A DNA stretch of 64,000 nt from Pseudeuparius sepicola (taxonomy: Eukaryota > Arthropoda > Insecta > Coleoptera > Anthribidae). The stretch lies in NCBI GenBank assembly GCA_963920635.1, contig OY987303.1, positions 20,996,175-21,060,174 of the forward strand. Direction: 5' to 3'. The translations under genes and the position numbers were made by a program. This document shows, one piece after another, positions 11,755-22,393 of this stretch. Every line of letters begins with the position of its first letter. Position 1 is the stretch's first letter. The notes beneath the pieces are model-generated. The model made no database searches. It saw only the letters and a list, made by a program, of their open reading frames with translations, and was not told the DNA's origin.

Positions 11755-11808
11755 TTTAAAACAACGTACGTTTCTGCCAGTTAGTGGCTATCATCAGGTT
11801 ACAATAAT
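11755..11808 (-). ncRNA. Hammerhead-ribozyme-like motif (Penelope-type), copy A
   Basis: Read on the minus strand, the core CTGATGA is followed by a hairpin built from GCCA and TGGC around CTAAC, then GAAA, then the small palindrome CGTACG and GTT. These are the conserved core and stem II of a type I hammerhead with minimal stem III, the architecture known from Penelope-like retroelements. The sequence immediately 5' (AAC) pairs with GTT after the presumed cleavage site for three base pairs. No reverse transcriptase of that group is visible nearby, so this is a remnant; cleavage is inferred, not shown. Confidence 0.45.
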
Positions 11809-12472
11809 AGTGTTACAATAACATATTCATGTAAAAACGAAAGATGTGATTACATACATATACAGTGTTCTCCAAAATTTAAGTTTGGGGTTACCTGAGG
11901 GGTTACCTTTTGCATTAAAAAAAAAAGATGAAAAATGACTCACTCAAATATGGTTACCTGACTTTCGCTATCTGTCAAAAATTACATTAAAAAAATAAAT
12001 TTACTTATTTATTAAAATTTCAAAAAGTTCTGCTTGGACAAGTTGTTTCTTTTTCAATCTCATAAGTATACCAAATTTGAAGGCTTCCTTAAAGATGCAT
12101 CACCGTCGCCCGTCTGCACTTCATAATGGTCTTTACACTAGGAAATGCACCAGTTTTTTAAGTTGCTAGTGAGCAAACAATATATTTTTAGCTCGTTTTT
12201 AGCATTGGGACGTAGGTAAATTTACCATATTTGATGAAATTAATCAAAAAATGAAAATATCCTACTTGGTTATTATTAGAGGTAACCATATAAAACTATA
12301 AATGGTAGAAATTGTAAGAACAAAACGAACCTAAAAATCCAAAGATATACAGGGTGTCTCAAAAATCTGACCAAGTGATGCTCATTTCCTGTCAAACCGG
12401 AAGTCAGAAACTGATAATTTTTTGTTACTCCCCGACTTAAATTCATATTAGGAACCTAAAAAATCCAAAATA
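11809..12472. other. AT-rich non-coding DNA
   Basis: No gene. Near 12,350-12,415 a block beginning TATACAGGGTGTCTC and containing AATCTGACCAAGTGATGC is repeated in diverged form at 12,847-12,905, on the other side of the MITE that separates them. Confidence 0.45.
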
Positions 12473-12844
12473 TACAGGGTTATTGGTAATTTGATATATT
12501 CCTTTGAAAATGTGATAGGGGAGGAGGTAAGGAGTAAATTTAATCCTGATATGCATTATGAAAAACTCAATAATTTTTGACATATTTCAATTTTTCTTAG
12601 GACAAAAAAATCTACAGAAGTTTTTTTAAACTTTTCAACTGGATTACTTGCCCAACACTAAGGTCTTATGTTTGGAATGAAAAAAGACCAGAAACATTCA
12701 GATCATAGGAAAATTTTAAATAAAATGTTGGCAAAAATTAAAAAAAAATGAGTTTTGCATAATGCATATAGGATTAAATTTACTCCTTACCTCCTCCCCT
12801 ATCACATCTCCAAAGGAATGTATCGAATTACCAATAACCCTGTA
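12473..12844. mobile_element. MITE with about 75-bp terminal inverted repeats
   Basis: The left end TATACAGGGTTATTGGTAAT and the right end ATTACCAATAACCCTGTATA are exact inverted copies. Pairing continues through GGGGAGGAGGTAAGGAGTAA and AAATTTAATCCT. It is about 370 bp, flanked by TA, and non-coding. Confidence 0.8.
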
Positions 12845-13383
12845 TAAGCTGTCTCAAGAATGTGACCAAGTAATGCTCACTTCCGGTGAAACTGGAAGTC
12901 GGAAAATATAATCGACAATTTTTGTATTGATATTTTTTTATAAAATATTTAAGTAAATACAGTATTGGGATGCTAAATAACTTAACTGAGTCTTAAAAAA
13001 ATAAACCATCTTCCAACAGATGCTGTTTTTTCCAATTTTTTAAAGATAGTTACTGAATTTCTTAGTAGAAAGCTTATGAAAAACGTTTATTTCTTTGGGG
13101 GTTCAATTTAATTATTAAAATTTGGAGAGGTGTGCATCAATTAAAAATTTGGTAGGTACTTCAGCAATATTCCAAAAACTTAGGGTCTGGGTGATTTTGG
13201 AAAGTGACTGTTGGAGTCTTTTCAACTTGGGAATCAGTTGTGTGCGAAATGTTGGAATCAGGAGAACAAAATGAAACTATAAAGCGGTAAATTAATATAT
13301 CTGGATATTTAAAAACCTACCAAGTGGTGCTTACTTTTGGTCAAACTAGAAACCGGAAATTGCACCTGGCAGTTTTTTGTTAT
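12845..13383. other. AT-rich non-coding DNA
   Basis: No gene. It begins with the second copy of the GACCAAGTRATGCTCA block and otherwise shows no homology. Confidence 0.5.
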
Positions 13384-14244
13384 ATACAGAGTTAACTGTT
13401 AACTATCACTTAGTACACATTTTTTTATGGTAGATAAAGTAAAATTAGAATTGCCAAAATAAATTTTCTAACATTTGTCTTAAGCCTAAATTTTTTTTTT
13501 TTTTCAAATTGTATAAAACCCCTCAAAAAACGCCGCCTACGGACACCCGCGTGACGTGTCTTAAAATTTCGCGTATGTCAATGGTAGTGACAGGTAGTGA
13601 AATAGCGCGGCGTTGCCACGTCTACCAATTTATCCGAGGATTCACCACAAAATTTCGATTTCCTTTTGAAAACGATTACTTTCTAAGGAACATGCAGAAT
13701 GCCTATGAAACACCTACCTTACTGACATTTCCAGGATTGAATGTTGCACCATTTTCTGTTTTCTTGCTTTTTTACATTAAAAGTCACACAGGACTACACA
13801 ACACAACATTCACATTTTCTAAATCTGTTGGGACTCTTGGTTTCCCTCAGCCATTCCTTTTGTTTGAAGCGAGCTACTCAGCCTATCGACCACGACAAGG
13901 TGGACTTCCTTCACCAGGAAAACCCCGAAGGGTAACCAAAAAACACAACTGCACTAGCACATATATGCAAAGCACTACAGTAGCTGTTCAAAGAGGCCGC
14001 CGTTAACATTGATGCACAAATTCACTCGGTTAATTAAAGAAGTCCGGATACATGCAAAAAGTCCAGGATTATTCCGGATTTGCTCAGCTGCACCTTCAAT
14101 TCGTTCACGTAACTGCTGCTCGTTGTCGACTTCCTGTTCGTACACAATTGCCTTCATGTATCCCTCCTCGCCCGATCCAACGGTTGAGGCAATGGTCGTC
14201 TAAAAGTGCTGGTGCACCATCCTGCAAGCCACATGTCATGCAGT
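13384..14244 (-). mobile_element. DUF4817-type transposon copy 1, 3' portion
   Basis: The outer end TTAACTATCACTTAGTAC (13,397-13,414) matches the terminal repeat of the full element at 56,738-60,313, read on the opposite strand. From there to 14,244 the sequence is colinear with the 3' end of that element, covering its 3' flank and the last part of transposase exon 3. The copy is broken at 14,244, where a LINE begins. Confidence 0.8.
13978..14244 (-). pseudogene. DUF4817-type transposase, C-terminal fragment
   Basis: The minus strand encodes the C-terminal end of the transposase (residues beginning MKAIVYEQE and ending GGLFEQLL), closely matching the intact protein at 58,427-59,742. Residues that should contain the second and third catalytic aspartates are damaged or missing: the sequence changes frame beyond 14,157 and ends at the LINE junction. 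It cannot make an active transposase. Confidence 0.8.
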
Positions 14245-14291
14245 ACCTACCTACCTAGTTAGTGTGCGAGGTTCTGCAGTTTTTTACAATC

Positions 14292-15542
14292 TTACGTTCT
14301 GTGTTGAAAGTATTCATTTAGGGTATAAAAACAGTTTACTGACAAAAATTCTTTCAGAGATTTCTTAAATTTCTTTAAGTTTACAGTTTCTTTGATATGA
14401 TTTGGTAAAAGATTATATAGTTTTGCGCACATGTATCTAGGGCTTTTAGTGCAGGTAGTTAAATTGAAACTCTTCTGGAGGATATGGTGGCTTTGTCGTG
14501 TTGGATAATTGTGTAGCGTATTGATCTTGTCAAAGTTTGTGTAATTTAACTTTACAAATAACACACATTCATATATAAAAATGCAACAAACAGAAAGGAG
14601 TTTGTGCTCAACAAATAGGGGTCTGCATGAGTCTAGTGGATTCTTAGAAAATATGAGTCTGAGAAGTCTCTTCTGGAGTATGAAAATTCGTTTGATTCCA
14701 GTTGCAGCTCCCCAAAATATGATCAGATATTTTAGATGGCAGTAGGCAAGAGCATGATACACCTATAATAATTGTTTCCTTGATATGACATTTTTTAAGT
14801 TTCTAATAGCGTAATATGCGGAGTTTAATTTGGATGCTACGTGATCTAGGTGTACATGCCAAGTCAGTTGTTCGTCAATAAAAAGCCCCAAAAATCTGCA
14901 ATTTTCATGTTTTTGTATTGGTGTTGAATTTACGTGGAGAATAATAGTAGTGTCTGGTCTCCTTTTAGGAAAAGATATGTAACCAGTTTTGGAGATGTTA
15001 ATAACCAGTCTATTTTCTTGGCACCATGAATAAAATTGAGAGAGGATAAGGTTGGATTTGGTTTCTAACTCCCATTCGGAGGAGGCTGATATTGCCACGG
15101 TGGTATCATCAGCAAAAATTACAATTTTTGCGTCTCTTAAAATATAATCTTCCAAGTCATTTATGGATATAATAAATAAAAGAGGGGACAAGACACTGCC
15201 CTGCGGTACACCCATTAATTGTTCAAGAGCAACTGAGACATGACCATCTATACATACACTAATCCTTCGGCTCGTTGGAAAAGACCCCACCCAATGCCAT
15301 ACATTACCCCTTACACCATATTCCTGTAATTTTTTGAGAAGAAATTCTCGTGGGACACAATCGAAAGCACGGGAAAGGTCAAAGAAAATACCTACTACGA
15401 ACCTCCCGCTATCAATAGATTGATAAATGAATTGTAACAGGTCGAAAGCAGCAGAGCATGTGTTGTGGTCCTTACGGAACCCATGTTGACATGGAGATAA
15501 AATCTCGTACGAGTCTAAAAAATTTAATATTCTGTTCTGCAT
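14292..15542 (-). pseudogene. LINE reverse transcriptase (broken)
   Basis: Reverse transcriptase of a non-LTR retrotransposon. Visible motifs on the minus strand are FFDLSRAFDCVP, GVPQGSVLSPLLF and the catalytic FADD box followed by TTV, then the C-terminal region with IIFWGAATG. One in-frame TAG at 14,763-14,765 interrupts the protein after RKQLL; the same reading frame continues afterwards to the natural C-terminus. A frameshift is also visible just upstream of 15,542, between NYRPITC and LSKIFEK. There is no RNase H domain. The copy is a pseudogene by these two lesions. Confidence 0.85.
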
Positions 15543-16292
15543 TATTTTTTCAAATATCTTTGATAACGATTTAACACGTGATCGGCCTGTAATTTTCTAT
15601 ATATGTATTATTACCTTTCTTATGTAAAGGAGTCAAGATGCCTAGCCTGAGTTCAAGTGGGAACGAGTGGGAAATTACCCGTGTGAAAAGACAAATTTAA
15701 TAAGTATTTAAGGGGATGACAGATATACTGGAAAACCTTAATCAATGCAAATATTGGGACATCAGTAACTCCACAACAGGTTTTTTTATTGGATATGCTA
15801 TTTAGTGCATCTTCTAGTTCTTTAATTGATACTTCCGGGAAAAGTAATGATTTAGGTATAAATTTAGTGTTGCCGGGAGAAGCTGATATTAATTGTTTTC
15901 CGTATTGACTGGTTACTGTTTCTTCAGCAATATTTGTGAAATAATGACAGAAGGTATTGCATATGTCTAAGGTGTTTGTGTAAGTTTTGCCATTATATGA
16001 TATTTCTGTAATATTTTTTTTTGAGTTTTTACCTAACTGTTTGTTGATTACGTTCCATGCTGTTTTACTTGGGTTTGAAGATTTTTCGATTTGTTCATTA
16101 TAGAAGTTATTTTTCTTTAAGTAAATTTTGTTTTGGAACTCTGTTCTTTTCGTATTGTATAGCTTATTGAATTGAGGTTATGAGGCAACCAAAAGATATC
16201 TTTAAGCTTTTTGCTATCTTCTACAATTTCATCGTCAACCCAAGATTGAGCAATAGGTTTTTTTTTTTGTTTTAAATGGGCAATTGGGCAAG

Positions 16293-16523
16293 TCATATCA
16301 AGACAAGACTTAGGTCAGTGCGAGATAGATAATTTAAAAGATTATTTGTATTCTGGTCAGAAAACTGTCTTTTCATTATAGAAGGTGCGCGCTGAAACTT
16401 GTCAAAGTTGTGGTCAGTAATATAACCTGCTATTATTAAGTTTTTAACTGAAGTGTTATAGGTACTAGGGTAACAAACGTAATGTATTGAAGTGCCAGAT
16501 GAAGGTCTAGTAACTTCAGCCAA
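16293..16523 (-). pseudogene. LINE endonuclease fragment
   Basis: A 76-residue minus-strand frame reading EVTRPSSGTS early and AGYITDHNF later. This resembles the C-terminal part of an apurinic-type endonuclease domain of a non-LTR element, including the SDH-like TDH motif. It lies in the right order and orientation upstream of the reverse transcriptase of the same LINE. Confidence 0.5.
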
Positions 16524-16535
16524 TTTTGTTCCTAC

Positions 16536-17265
16536 ATTTTAAATTTCATGTAGGTATTAGGTAAGGTGAATCCCATCTGATGGGATTATCTTTGCTACAT
16601 CCCATCTGATGGGATTGTCTTTTTTACAAGTCAGTTTTATTGGTTTTATTTTACTTGCCTTGTTCTGAGATATTCCCAATCTCCTTGCAATAGCCGCTTG
16701 CAATACACCAGTGTTTCGCAAACGTATAACGTTCACAAAGGAACGTTGATTTGGCATATTTGCCCTATTGAGAAAACGAATACGGTATTCTGCAGCAGCT
16801 CAATATGCACTTTCATTGCATATCCCGTACATTATAACCATGTCCGTGAACTCGGCGTTCAAATACTCCGGCATTTTCACAAAGACGCTGGGAAATAACG
16901 TGAGGTTAAATTCGCAAACGTCCTCCGCGGGCAACTAGCGCAACTGGTGTGAAGTGTGACGCAGGTGTTAGAGATGCGACGTCGAACAAGACAGTGCATC
17001 GATTCGATACACATCGACGTTCAGTCTTTGTATTGCAAAGGGTTCAGTCCAATAACGCCGGCATTAAGAAATCACAGAATTCTTTTTGTTTAGTTTAGAT
17101 AGATTTTCAATAAGTTTTCTTATGAAAATTATTTTTTTGAAGACGCAATCAATTAATCTAACATTGACATCGATATCGCCAATTATTATGCACCACTCCA
17201 ACCTCTACTGTTTTGTGCGTTTTGTGTCCAGTTCTCTCGTCTGTCAGTCCGCCATCCCTACGATA
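16536..17265 (-). mobile_element. DUF4817-type transposon copy 1, 5' portion
   Basis: Read on the minus strand this is colinear with the start of the intact transposase gene at 58,427 and its intron. The start codon equivalent is at 16,874, and the GC-type donor AAG then GCAAGT is conserved. The further 5' part (16,955-17,265) matches 63,567-63,865 in copy 3, so it probably belongs to the element. The outer terminal repeat was not found. Confidence 0.65.
16557..16874 (-). pseudogene. DUF4817-type transposase, N-terminal fragment
   Basis: Minus-strand remnant of transposase exon 1. The frame reads PNQRSFVNVIRLRNTGVLQ then jumps to AIARRLGISQNKASK, so about 35 residues present in the intact copy are deleted. 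The DNA-binding helix-turn-helix segment around RRLGISQNK is retained. The intron sequence contains a duplicated TCCCATCTGATGGGAT palindrome at 16,568-16,615. Confidence 0.7.
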
Positions 17266-17797
17266 GCGCGGTATGCGCTTTTTTTTACGGATTTTGGTTT
17301 TGTGTATAGATTTTTGTGTGGTGTTGTTTTGTGTGAAACAAAATTATTGGTTTGCTTTGGTTTGAATTATTTCAAAGTTTATTTTATTCTTTTTTTGAGC
17401 ATTTAAATGAAATTTGTATAATATTAAGGGCCGTGTGCCGCCTTTGACACGGTCTTGTTTTAAAAAGCAAAAGCCACCCAAGCGTTTTTATGCTGTTCCA
17501 AGTGAGTTCATTTATACTATACCAAGTAACATGATTCAATAAAGAAATCATTTTTTTTTAAATAACATTATGTTTGTGTTATTTACTGTTACAATCGAAA
17601 CGCCCAAACTTAAAAGAGCCCAACTTTGCCCTCTAGACATTTGTAATTTAGGTATGCAGCCATTGCTATTAATAATAATTATTACCTACCTATAATGATA
17701 AAATGCAAATAATACAAATTCAAAAACCTAATTGAGGTTATGAAGACATGTCTTCGTAAACCTTGGTAAATATACAAGAATGAAAGACCACGATGAT
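17266..17797. other. T-rich non-coding DNA
   Basis: No gene. The copy 1 versus copy 3 similarity ends near 17,265. The rest shows no homology. Confidence 0.5.
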
Positions 17798-18070
17798 AAT
17801 AATTGAAGACCTCGGTGCAAAAACAGGACAAGTCCATAGTTTACAAGTTTTGGGAAAATGAAAAAGAAACTCCCGGACTTGTCTGGTTCTTGCACCCAAG
17901 AATGCGAGCGGCCAAGTCCTAAAGCTATATATCAACGTTATTCTGCTTTGGGCTTTGCTGATTCTTACACCAATCGATCGGCGATATTTTAATACATAAA
18001 TGTAGTGGAAAAAGTCAATTTTACCCAAAAGTGGACTTGTCCGGTTTTTGCACCGAGGTCTTCAATTATT
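17798..18070. mobile_element. MITE with ATAATTGAAGACCTCGGTGC ends
   Basis: The left (17,798-17,838) and right (18,031-18,070) ends are inverted repeats of about 38 bp, sharing GACCTCGGTGCAAAAAC and GGACAAGTCCA. Non-coding, about 270 bp. Confidence 0.75.
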
Positions 18071-18835
18071 GTTTATTTACGTCACTTTAGTAAACACGTT
18101 CCGCTTTATAACTTTAATCGCCTCCTTTTAACTTTGATTTTCAACATATTTGTGCTACCATCTGTAAGACTTTGTTGTATGTGGCGCCGAGACTGTAAAT
18201 CATTCCTCTTTACGAAGTCTTTTGATATACCTACAGTTATAGATAGCAAATGACCGAGCATTTATGATTTTAAGCAGGTTAGTTTAAAAAATGACCGCCG
18301 AAACCTCAAGCATTTATGATCATTTTTGAAAATGGTGCCATTGGATTGCTTGTGAGAAAATCTTTAAAGACCCCATGTGTATGACTTTATTAAAGAAATA
18401 TGTAACATTTCTAGTTACAGACAGATTTAGAAGACCCAACGCGTAGGTACAGGTTGGGCCAAATTGGACACTTTTAAAGGGAAACTCTTATTTTTGACAG
18501 ATTTAGACGAAAACTGATATCGGTGTCTGAGGCTAATTTTTTATGATAAACTTGATGGCTAGAACCGCAGATCGATATCTGTCACCGTTCTTGAGTTACA
18601 GGGCGTTTTTCGAAAATGTGCGTTTTCGAAAAGTGGCCATGACTTTTTTCGGACTGAAAATTTTGGTTTTCTACATAGAATCCAATGCTGCTACTACATT
18701 TTTTCAAGTTAATTAACTTCAAGATTTACATAAGGTAAAATCCTTAAAAGAGTACTATTAAATTGCAGATCAAATTCTATTTAAAATCTATTTTATAATT
18801 TAGCCATTTTCAACTCGTCCCCAAAGGTGTTATAC
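18071..18835. other. Non-coding DNA
   Basis: No gene, repeat end or coding homology recognised. Confidence 0.5.
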
Positions 18836-19113
18836 TATATCCAAGTTACAGAGGCAGTGAATCAAAACATTGGCCACCACGTGGTCGCGCTGTGACCTAT
18901 TCTCTTATTGGTCTGGCCGTGGTAAAATTTCAAGTGTTTAGGCGGCGAGTGGAATGCAGGGCCGGCTCTTCCCTCAGTCGAGTTTCCTGCATGGGTAGGA
19001 TTGCGCGCAGACTTGTTGCCGAATCTCATATATTAGTCCGACTCTGGTAATCGATCGCAATGCGGTCATGTGATTTTGTTTATATGTTCTGCCTCTGTAA
19101 TTTTGATAGTCTA
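18836..19113. mobile_element. MITE, GTCTATCCAAGTTACAG family, copy 2
   Basis: Begins TATCCAAGTTACAGAGGCAG and ends CTGCCTCTGTAA followed by GATAGTCT. It is in opposite orientation to copies 1 and 3 and shares the internal words GGGCCGGCTCTTCCCTCAGT and ATCGATCGCAATGCGG in complement. It is shorter than the others because of internal deletion. Confidence 0.75.
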
Positions 19114-19344
19114 CAGGTACAATAGGTATGTTTTCATTATAATGTTATTAATAAACAATAGTCTGCCTTCATTTATACTTATTACCTTTGTAGTAAGGAG
19201 ATAATAATCTTTATAGCCGAATTACTAATTGGATAGATAATGAACAGGCAAAACTAGACCCTATTTGGAAATTTTACAAATTACCCCATTACTAGTTACC
19301 GTGTTGTTTCCTTGCTGGCGCTGGCAGTGGGGTATTAGCATAGC

Positions 19345-19690
19345 TTAAGAGGGGGTTGCCGACAGCGAAAGTGACGTTAGATTTCGTATTTTTTTAAGTT
19401 GTATAGCATAAAATCGAATAACATTTTACCTGGCAAAAATCTAGTACAAACATCTCTGTCTTCATTTTAATCATAAGATATTACAAGCAGTGTTTTGTTT
19501 TATAGGTTATGAAAACCTTGGGAAAAATAATAATTCCAGTGCATATGCTTTTAAGATCTTATGATTAAAATGAAGACAGAGATGTTTGTACTATATTTTT
19601 GCCAGGTAAAATGTTATTAGATTTTATGTTATACAACTTAAAAAAATACGAAATCAAACGTCACTTTCGCTGTCGGCAACCCCCTCTTAA
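19345..19690. mobile_element. Foldback MITE with TTAAGAGGGGGTTGCC ends
   Basis: Left arm 19,345-19,478 and right arm about 19,557-19,690 are inverted copies, with words such as TGCCGACAGCGAAAGTGACG and GAAGACAGAGATGTTTGTAC. The loop is about 75 bp. Non-coding. Confidence 0.8.
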
Positions 19691-19837
19691 AGAATAATAG
19701 CTGCGACACTCTCTTTTTTTTTACATGCTTTTTGTGGGAGCATTTTAGGCGGAGCCAGTTTTGGCGGCGGTGGGGCAGACGGCTGGTTGATTCGACCCGG
19801 TTGGACTGCGGACGTGACGAATCGGCCAGGGTCGTAT

Positions 19838-20960
19838 TAATAACAATAATAATAATAATAATTTATTTTCAAAATAGTAATGATGATGACAGTGTGACAC
19901 TATAATCAGAACTAAGTGAAGTGACGTCAGTAACATAAGTTTTGTAACTATTTTTGGAATCCTTATTATTGACACAATCTCATGTAGTTGTTATCCACCT
20001 GTTGGATTCAAGAAATCCTGTAAAGAATAGGGTTCTGTTTCAATTAAAATTTTTTTGATTTCTTTTTTATATTTGTTTAGAGTACTTATTTGTTTGATTT
20101 CATTAGGAAGTTTGTTAAAGAGCCTTAGGCAGATGTAACATGGGCTTTTTTCAGTTAACGTTAGGCGATGTATTGGATAGTTTAGGTCTCTTGTTCTTGT
20201 TTCATAATTATGGTTTGTTGCGGTTGGGTTAAATAAATCTTTATGTTTAAATAAGAATATCAAACATTCATAAATGTATAGCCCAAATATTGTTAGAATT
20301 CCCTGCTCTTTAAAGATACCTCTGCGTGACGTGTCATATTTTAGTTTCAATATTGTTCTTAAGGTTCTTTTCTGAATTACAAATAATTGTTGTACTCTAC
20401 TATTGGATCCCCAGAAGATTATACCATATCTTATTAGGGATTCAAAACTAGCATGATATATTACATTAAGAGACTGTGCATTCATTTTTCTGGATACTAT
20501 TCTGATTCCAAAACAAACAGAACTTAATTTTCTGCTTAATGCTTCGATATGAGGAGTCCAGTCCAGGAATTCATCAAGTTGTACTCCTAAAAATTTAGTG
20601 TTATTCGACATGTTAATTTTTTTATTATTGAGACATAAAGAAACTGGATCATCTACTTTATTTTTCTTTGTTCTGAATAACAGACTGCTTGTTTTTTCAT
20701 CTCCTATTATTAATTTATTAGATTCAAACCAACTTTTAGCTCTTTCAAACAGAGCCTCACTTTGAGAGATTGCTAGATTCAAGTCCTTGTTTCCTATTAG
20801 TAGGTTACTGTCATCAGCATGGCATGTTATGCTACAATTTTCTGCTATAGTGAAAAAATCATTGATGAAGATCACAAATAAGATCGGTCCCAACACACTA
20901 CCTTGGGCTATGCCCACTGGGTTGCAAAATATTTCAGGTTTAATTTTCAACCCAAAATAT
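19838..20960 (-). mobile_element. 5'-truncated LINE with (ATT)n tail
   Basis: Minus-strand non-LTR element. It includes a reverse transcriptase fragment, a short 3' untranslated part, and a 3' tail of ATT repeats, seen as (AAT)n on the + strand at about 19,838-19,865. The 5' junction is near 20,955, inside the reverse transcriptase domain, the usual result of incomplete reverse transcription. Confidence 0.8.
19991..20950 (-). pseudogene. LINE reverse transcriptase, C-terminal 319 residues
   Basis: An open minus-strand frame starting inside the palm domain. Motifs in order are GIAQGSVLGPILF (the usual PQG is changed to AQG), CHADDSN (catalytic box with His in place of the usual Tyr or Phe), the FLGVQLDE block and the YGIIFWGSNS block. 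It ends naturally at a stop. It lacks the endonuclease and the N-terminal half of the reverse transcriptase because of 5' truncation, so it is not autonomous, yet there is no internal stop. It differs in sequence from the LINEs at 14.3 and 27 kb. Confidence 0.85.
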
Positions 20961-21172
20961 TAAGTGAAAAATGAATCATTAGACAAAAAATACTATCTAT
21001 ACGTTGTAACTAAATACGTGTAATGATTATGCGTGGCTCGTTCAACCAGCCGCTGCACAAGCCCTCTGTTCCATAAATTATCAAATTAAAATGATATCGG
21101 CTGTGTGCACGTAAATGTTAATAACGAAGAAAAGGTGTATTTTCGTGCAAATTATATTTGTAAAATTAGCAT

Positions 21173-21210
21173 GGTAAAGCGCTTTTGGCTACATAGCCAT
21201 CATCAGTACC
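21173..21210 (-). ncRNA. Hammerhead-like motif, copy B1 (core mutated)
   Basis: On the minus strand it reads GGTA, CTGATGA, T, the perfect hairpin GGCTATGTAGCC, then AAAA instead of GAAA, then GCGCTTTACC. The change removes the invariant G of the hammerhead core, so this arm should be inactive while the other arm (21,441-21,478) keeps the full core. Confidence 0.5.
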
Positions 21211-21440
21211 ACCTAGAAGAGAGTATGACATAACTTATAGAGAAGAGTCAACAATTTTAATATGAAAAGGAGGAATTAAACTTCTTGGTTATGTGGTACT
21301 CACATGTCAGGTGTGTACAGAAAATTGGAGCTACTGAGTTTAATACAGTTGTAAAAAGACGATGGAAATCCCATGCCACACATTAAAATGTTAAAATTGT
21401 TGACTCTTCTCTATAAGTTATGTCATACTCTCTTCTAGGT

Positions 21441-21478
21441 GGTACTGATGATGGCTATGTAGCCGAAAGCGCTTTACC
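21441..21478 (+). ncRNA. Hammerhead-ribozyme-like motif, copy B2 (intact core)
   Basis: GGTA (stem I, 21,441-21,444), CTGATGA (21,445-21,451), hairpin GGCTATGTAGCC (21,453-21,464), GAAA (21,465-21,468), minimal palindromic stem III GCGC, then TT and TACC, whose last bases pair with the initial GGTA. This fits a type I hammerhead with a cleavable CUU triplet. Such compact motifs with palindromic stem III are known from Penelope-like elements and may need dimers to cleave efficiently. Confidence 0.55.
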
Positions 21479-21542
21479 ATGCTAATTTTACAAATATAAT
21501 TTGCACGAAAATACACCTTTTCTTCGTTATTATAAATTATCA

Positions 21543-22393
21543 GCAGTCATTCCAGTTTCGTGGGCATAAAATTCCTTGCTAAAAGCATATTAATAAAAAT
21601 AATTTGGAGGTCCATAATTCAGGGAAATTATCGAAAGTGAGCATTGTTTTAACGTCATTTGTACATTTTGTAGATTGCAGAATTAGAATGAATAGTTATT
21701 TGCTCGGCTATTTGTAATACTAGCAAAGTCTAGAGAATACTACTAGAGAGGAAAGTGTATTGTCATCTCCCTTGGATAGCTTGATGATTTTGATTTCCAG
21801 ATCAGTTCGATTTTTGGTATCTGGCTTAGCCCATCTAGATGGCTGTAAACCAAGTTTTTAAACAGCTTTTAAGAAAGTTTATTTTTTATCTCAAGAGCGA
21901 AAAGATATATCGACTTTAAACTCGGTTTTAGTAATAGGTTTTCAGGGTCTACAGGTACTGTATTTTACATTCTTCTTTTAGTTCTATGTTTCTCTGTTAA
22001 GGTTGAGTGTTCGCAAATAATTCAAAATAATTCTATTTTAAACTAATAAATAAAAGCCATGTTGCTAAATAAGGTTTTTTAGAAACATTTAGTGGTTAAT
22101 TATTGCAATCAAGTAACCAAACATGCCAAAACAAAAGCTACATACATCTGAAACGTCTGTCATCCCTTGGAGGGTTGATAGATAGGCCAGCTCGTGACTA
22201 ACCGAATATCAAAATACGACCTTATAAAAAATTGCAGAATTTGTGAATGAGCATTCTTCTATCAACGAAAAAAATATATTTACTCTGGAATTTATAACCT
22301 CCGTCGTAAACAGGATGACAGATAGTTCATTTGTAAGTTATGTTAACAAAATTTGAAGCTAATATATATACAATAAAAAAATAACTTAGAAAC
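21543..22393. other. Non-coding DNA
   Basis: AT-rich upstream DNA of hipk. No gene, promoter or repeat end recognised. Confidence 0.5.

Larger units (their letters stand above)
14245..16535 (-). mobile_element. 5'-truncated LINE inserted in DUF4817 copy 1
   Basis: A minus-strand non-LTR retrotransposon remnant. It contains a fragment of the endonuclease domain near 16,293-16,523 (ending in AGYITDHNFDKF-like sequence), a decayed stretch across 15,600-16,290, and the reverse transcriptase region at 14,292-15,542. It lies exactly between the two parts of DUF4817 copy 1. Compared with the intact element, about 545 bp of transposon sequence (58,838-59,385 there) is missing at the insertion point. 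Confidence 0.75.
21119..21542. mobile_element. Penelope-type inverted-repeat remnant carrying two hammerhead motifs
   Basis: Two arms of about 150 bp (21,119-21,265 and about 21,395-21,542) are near-perfect inverted copies, beginning TAATAACGAAGAAAAGGTGT. Each arm carries a hammerhead-like motif. The roughly 130-bp spacer is non-coding. The head-to-head arrangement with ribozyme motifs suggests terminal parts of a Penelope-like retroelement, but no reverse transcriptase or GIY-YIG domain is present. Confidence 0.55.

Noticed and set aside
13509..14006. 165-codon open frame on the + strand
   Set aside because: It is antisense to the 3' region of the DUF4817 transposon (matched at 59.7-60.2 kb and 62.5-62.9 kb) and shows no conserved protein.
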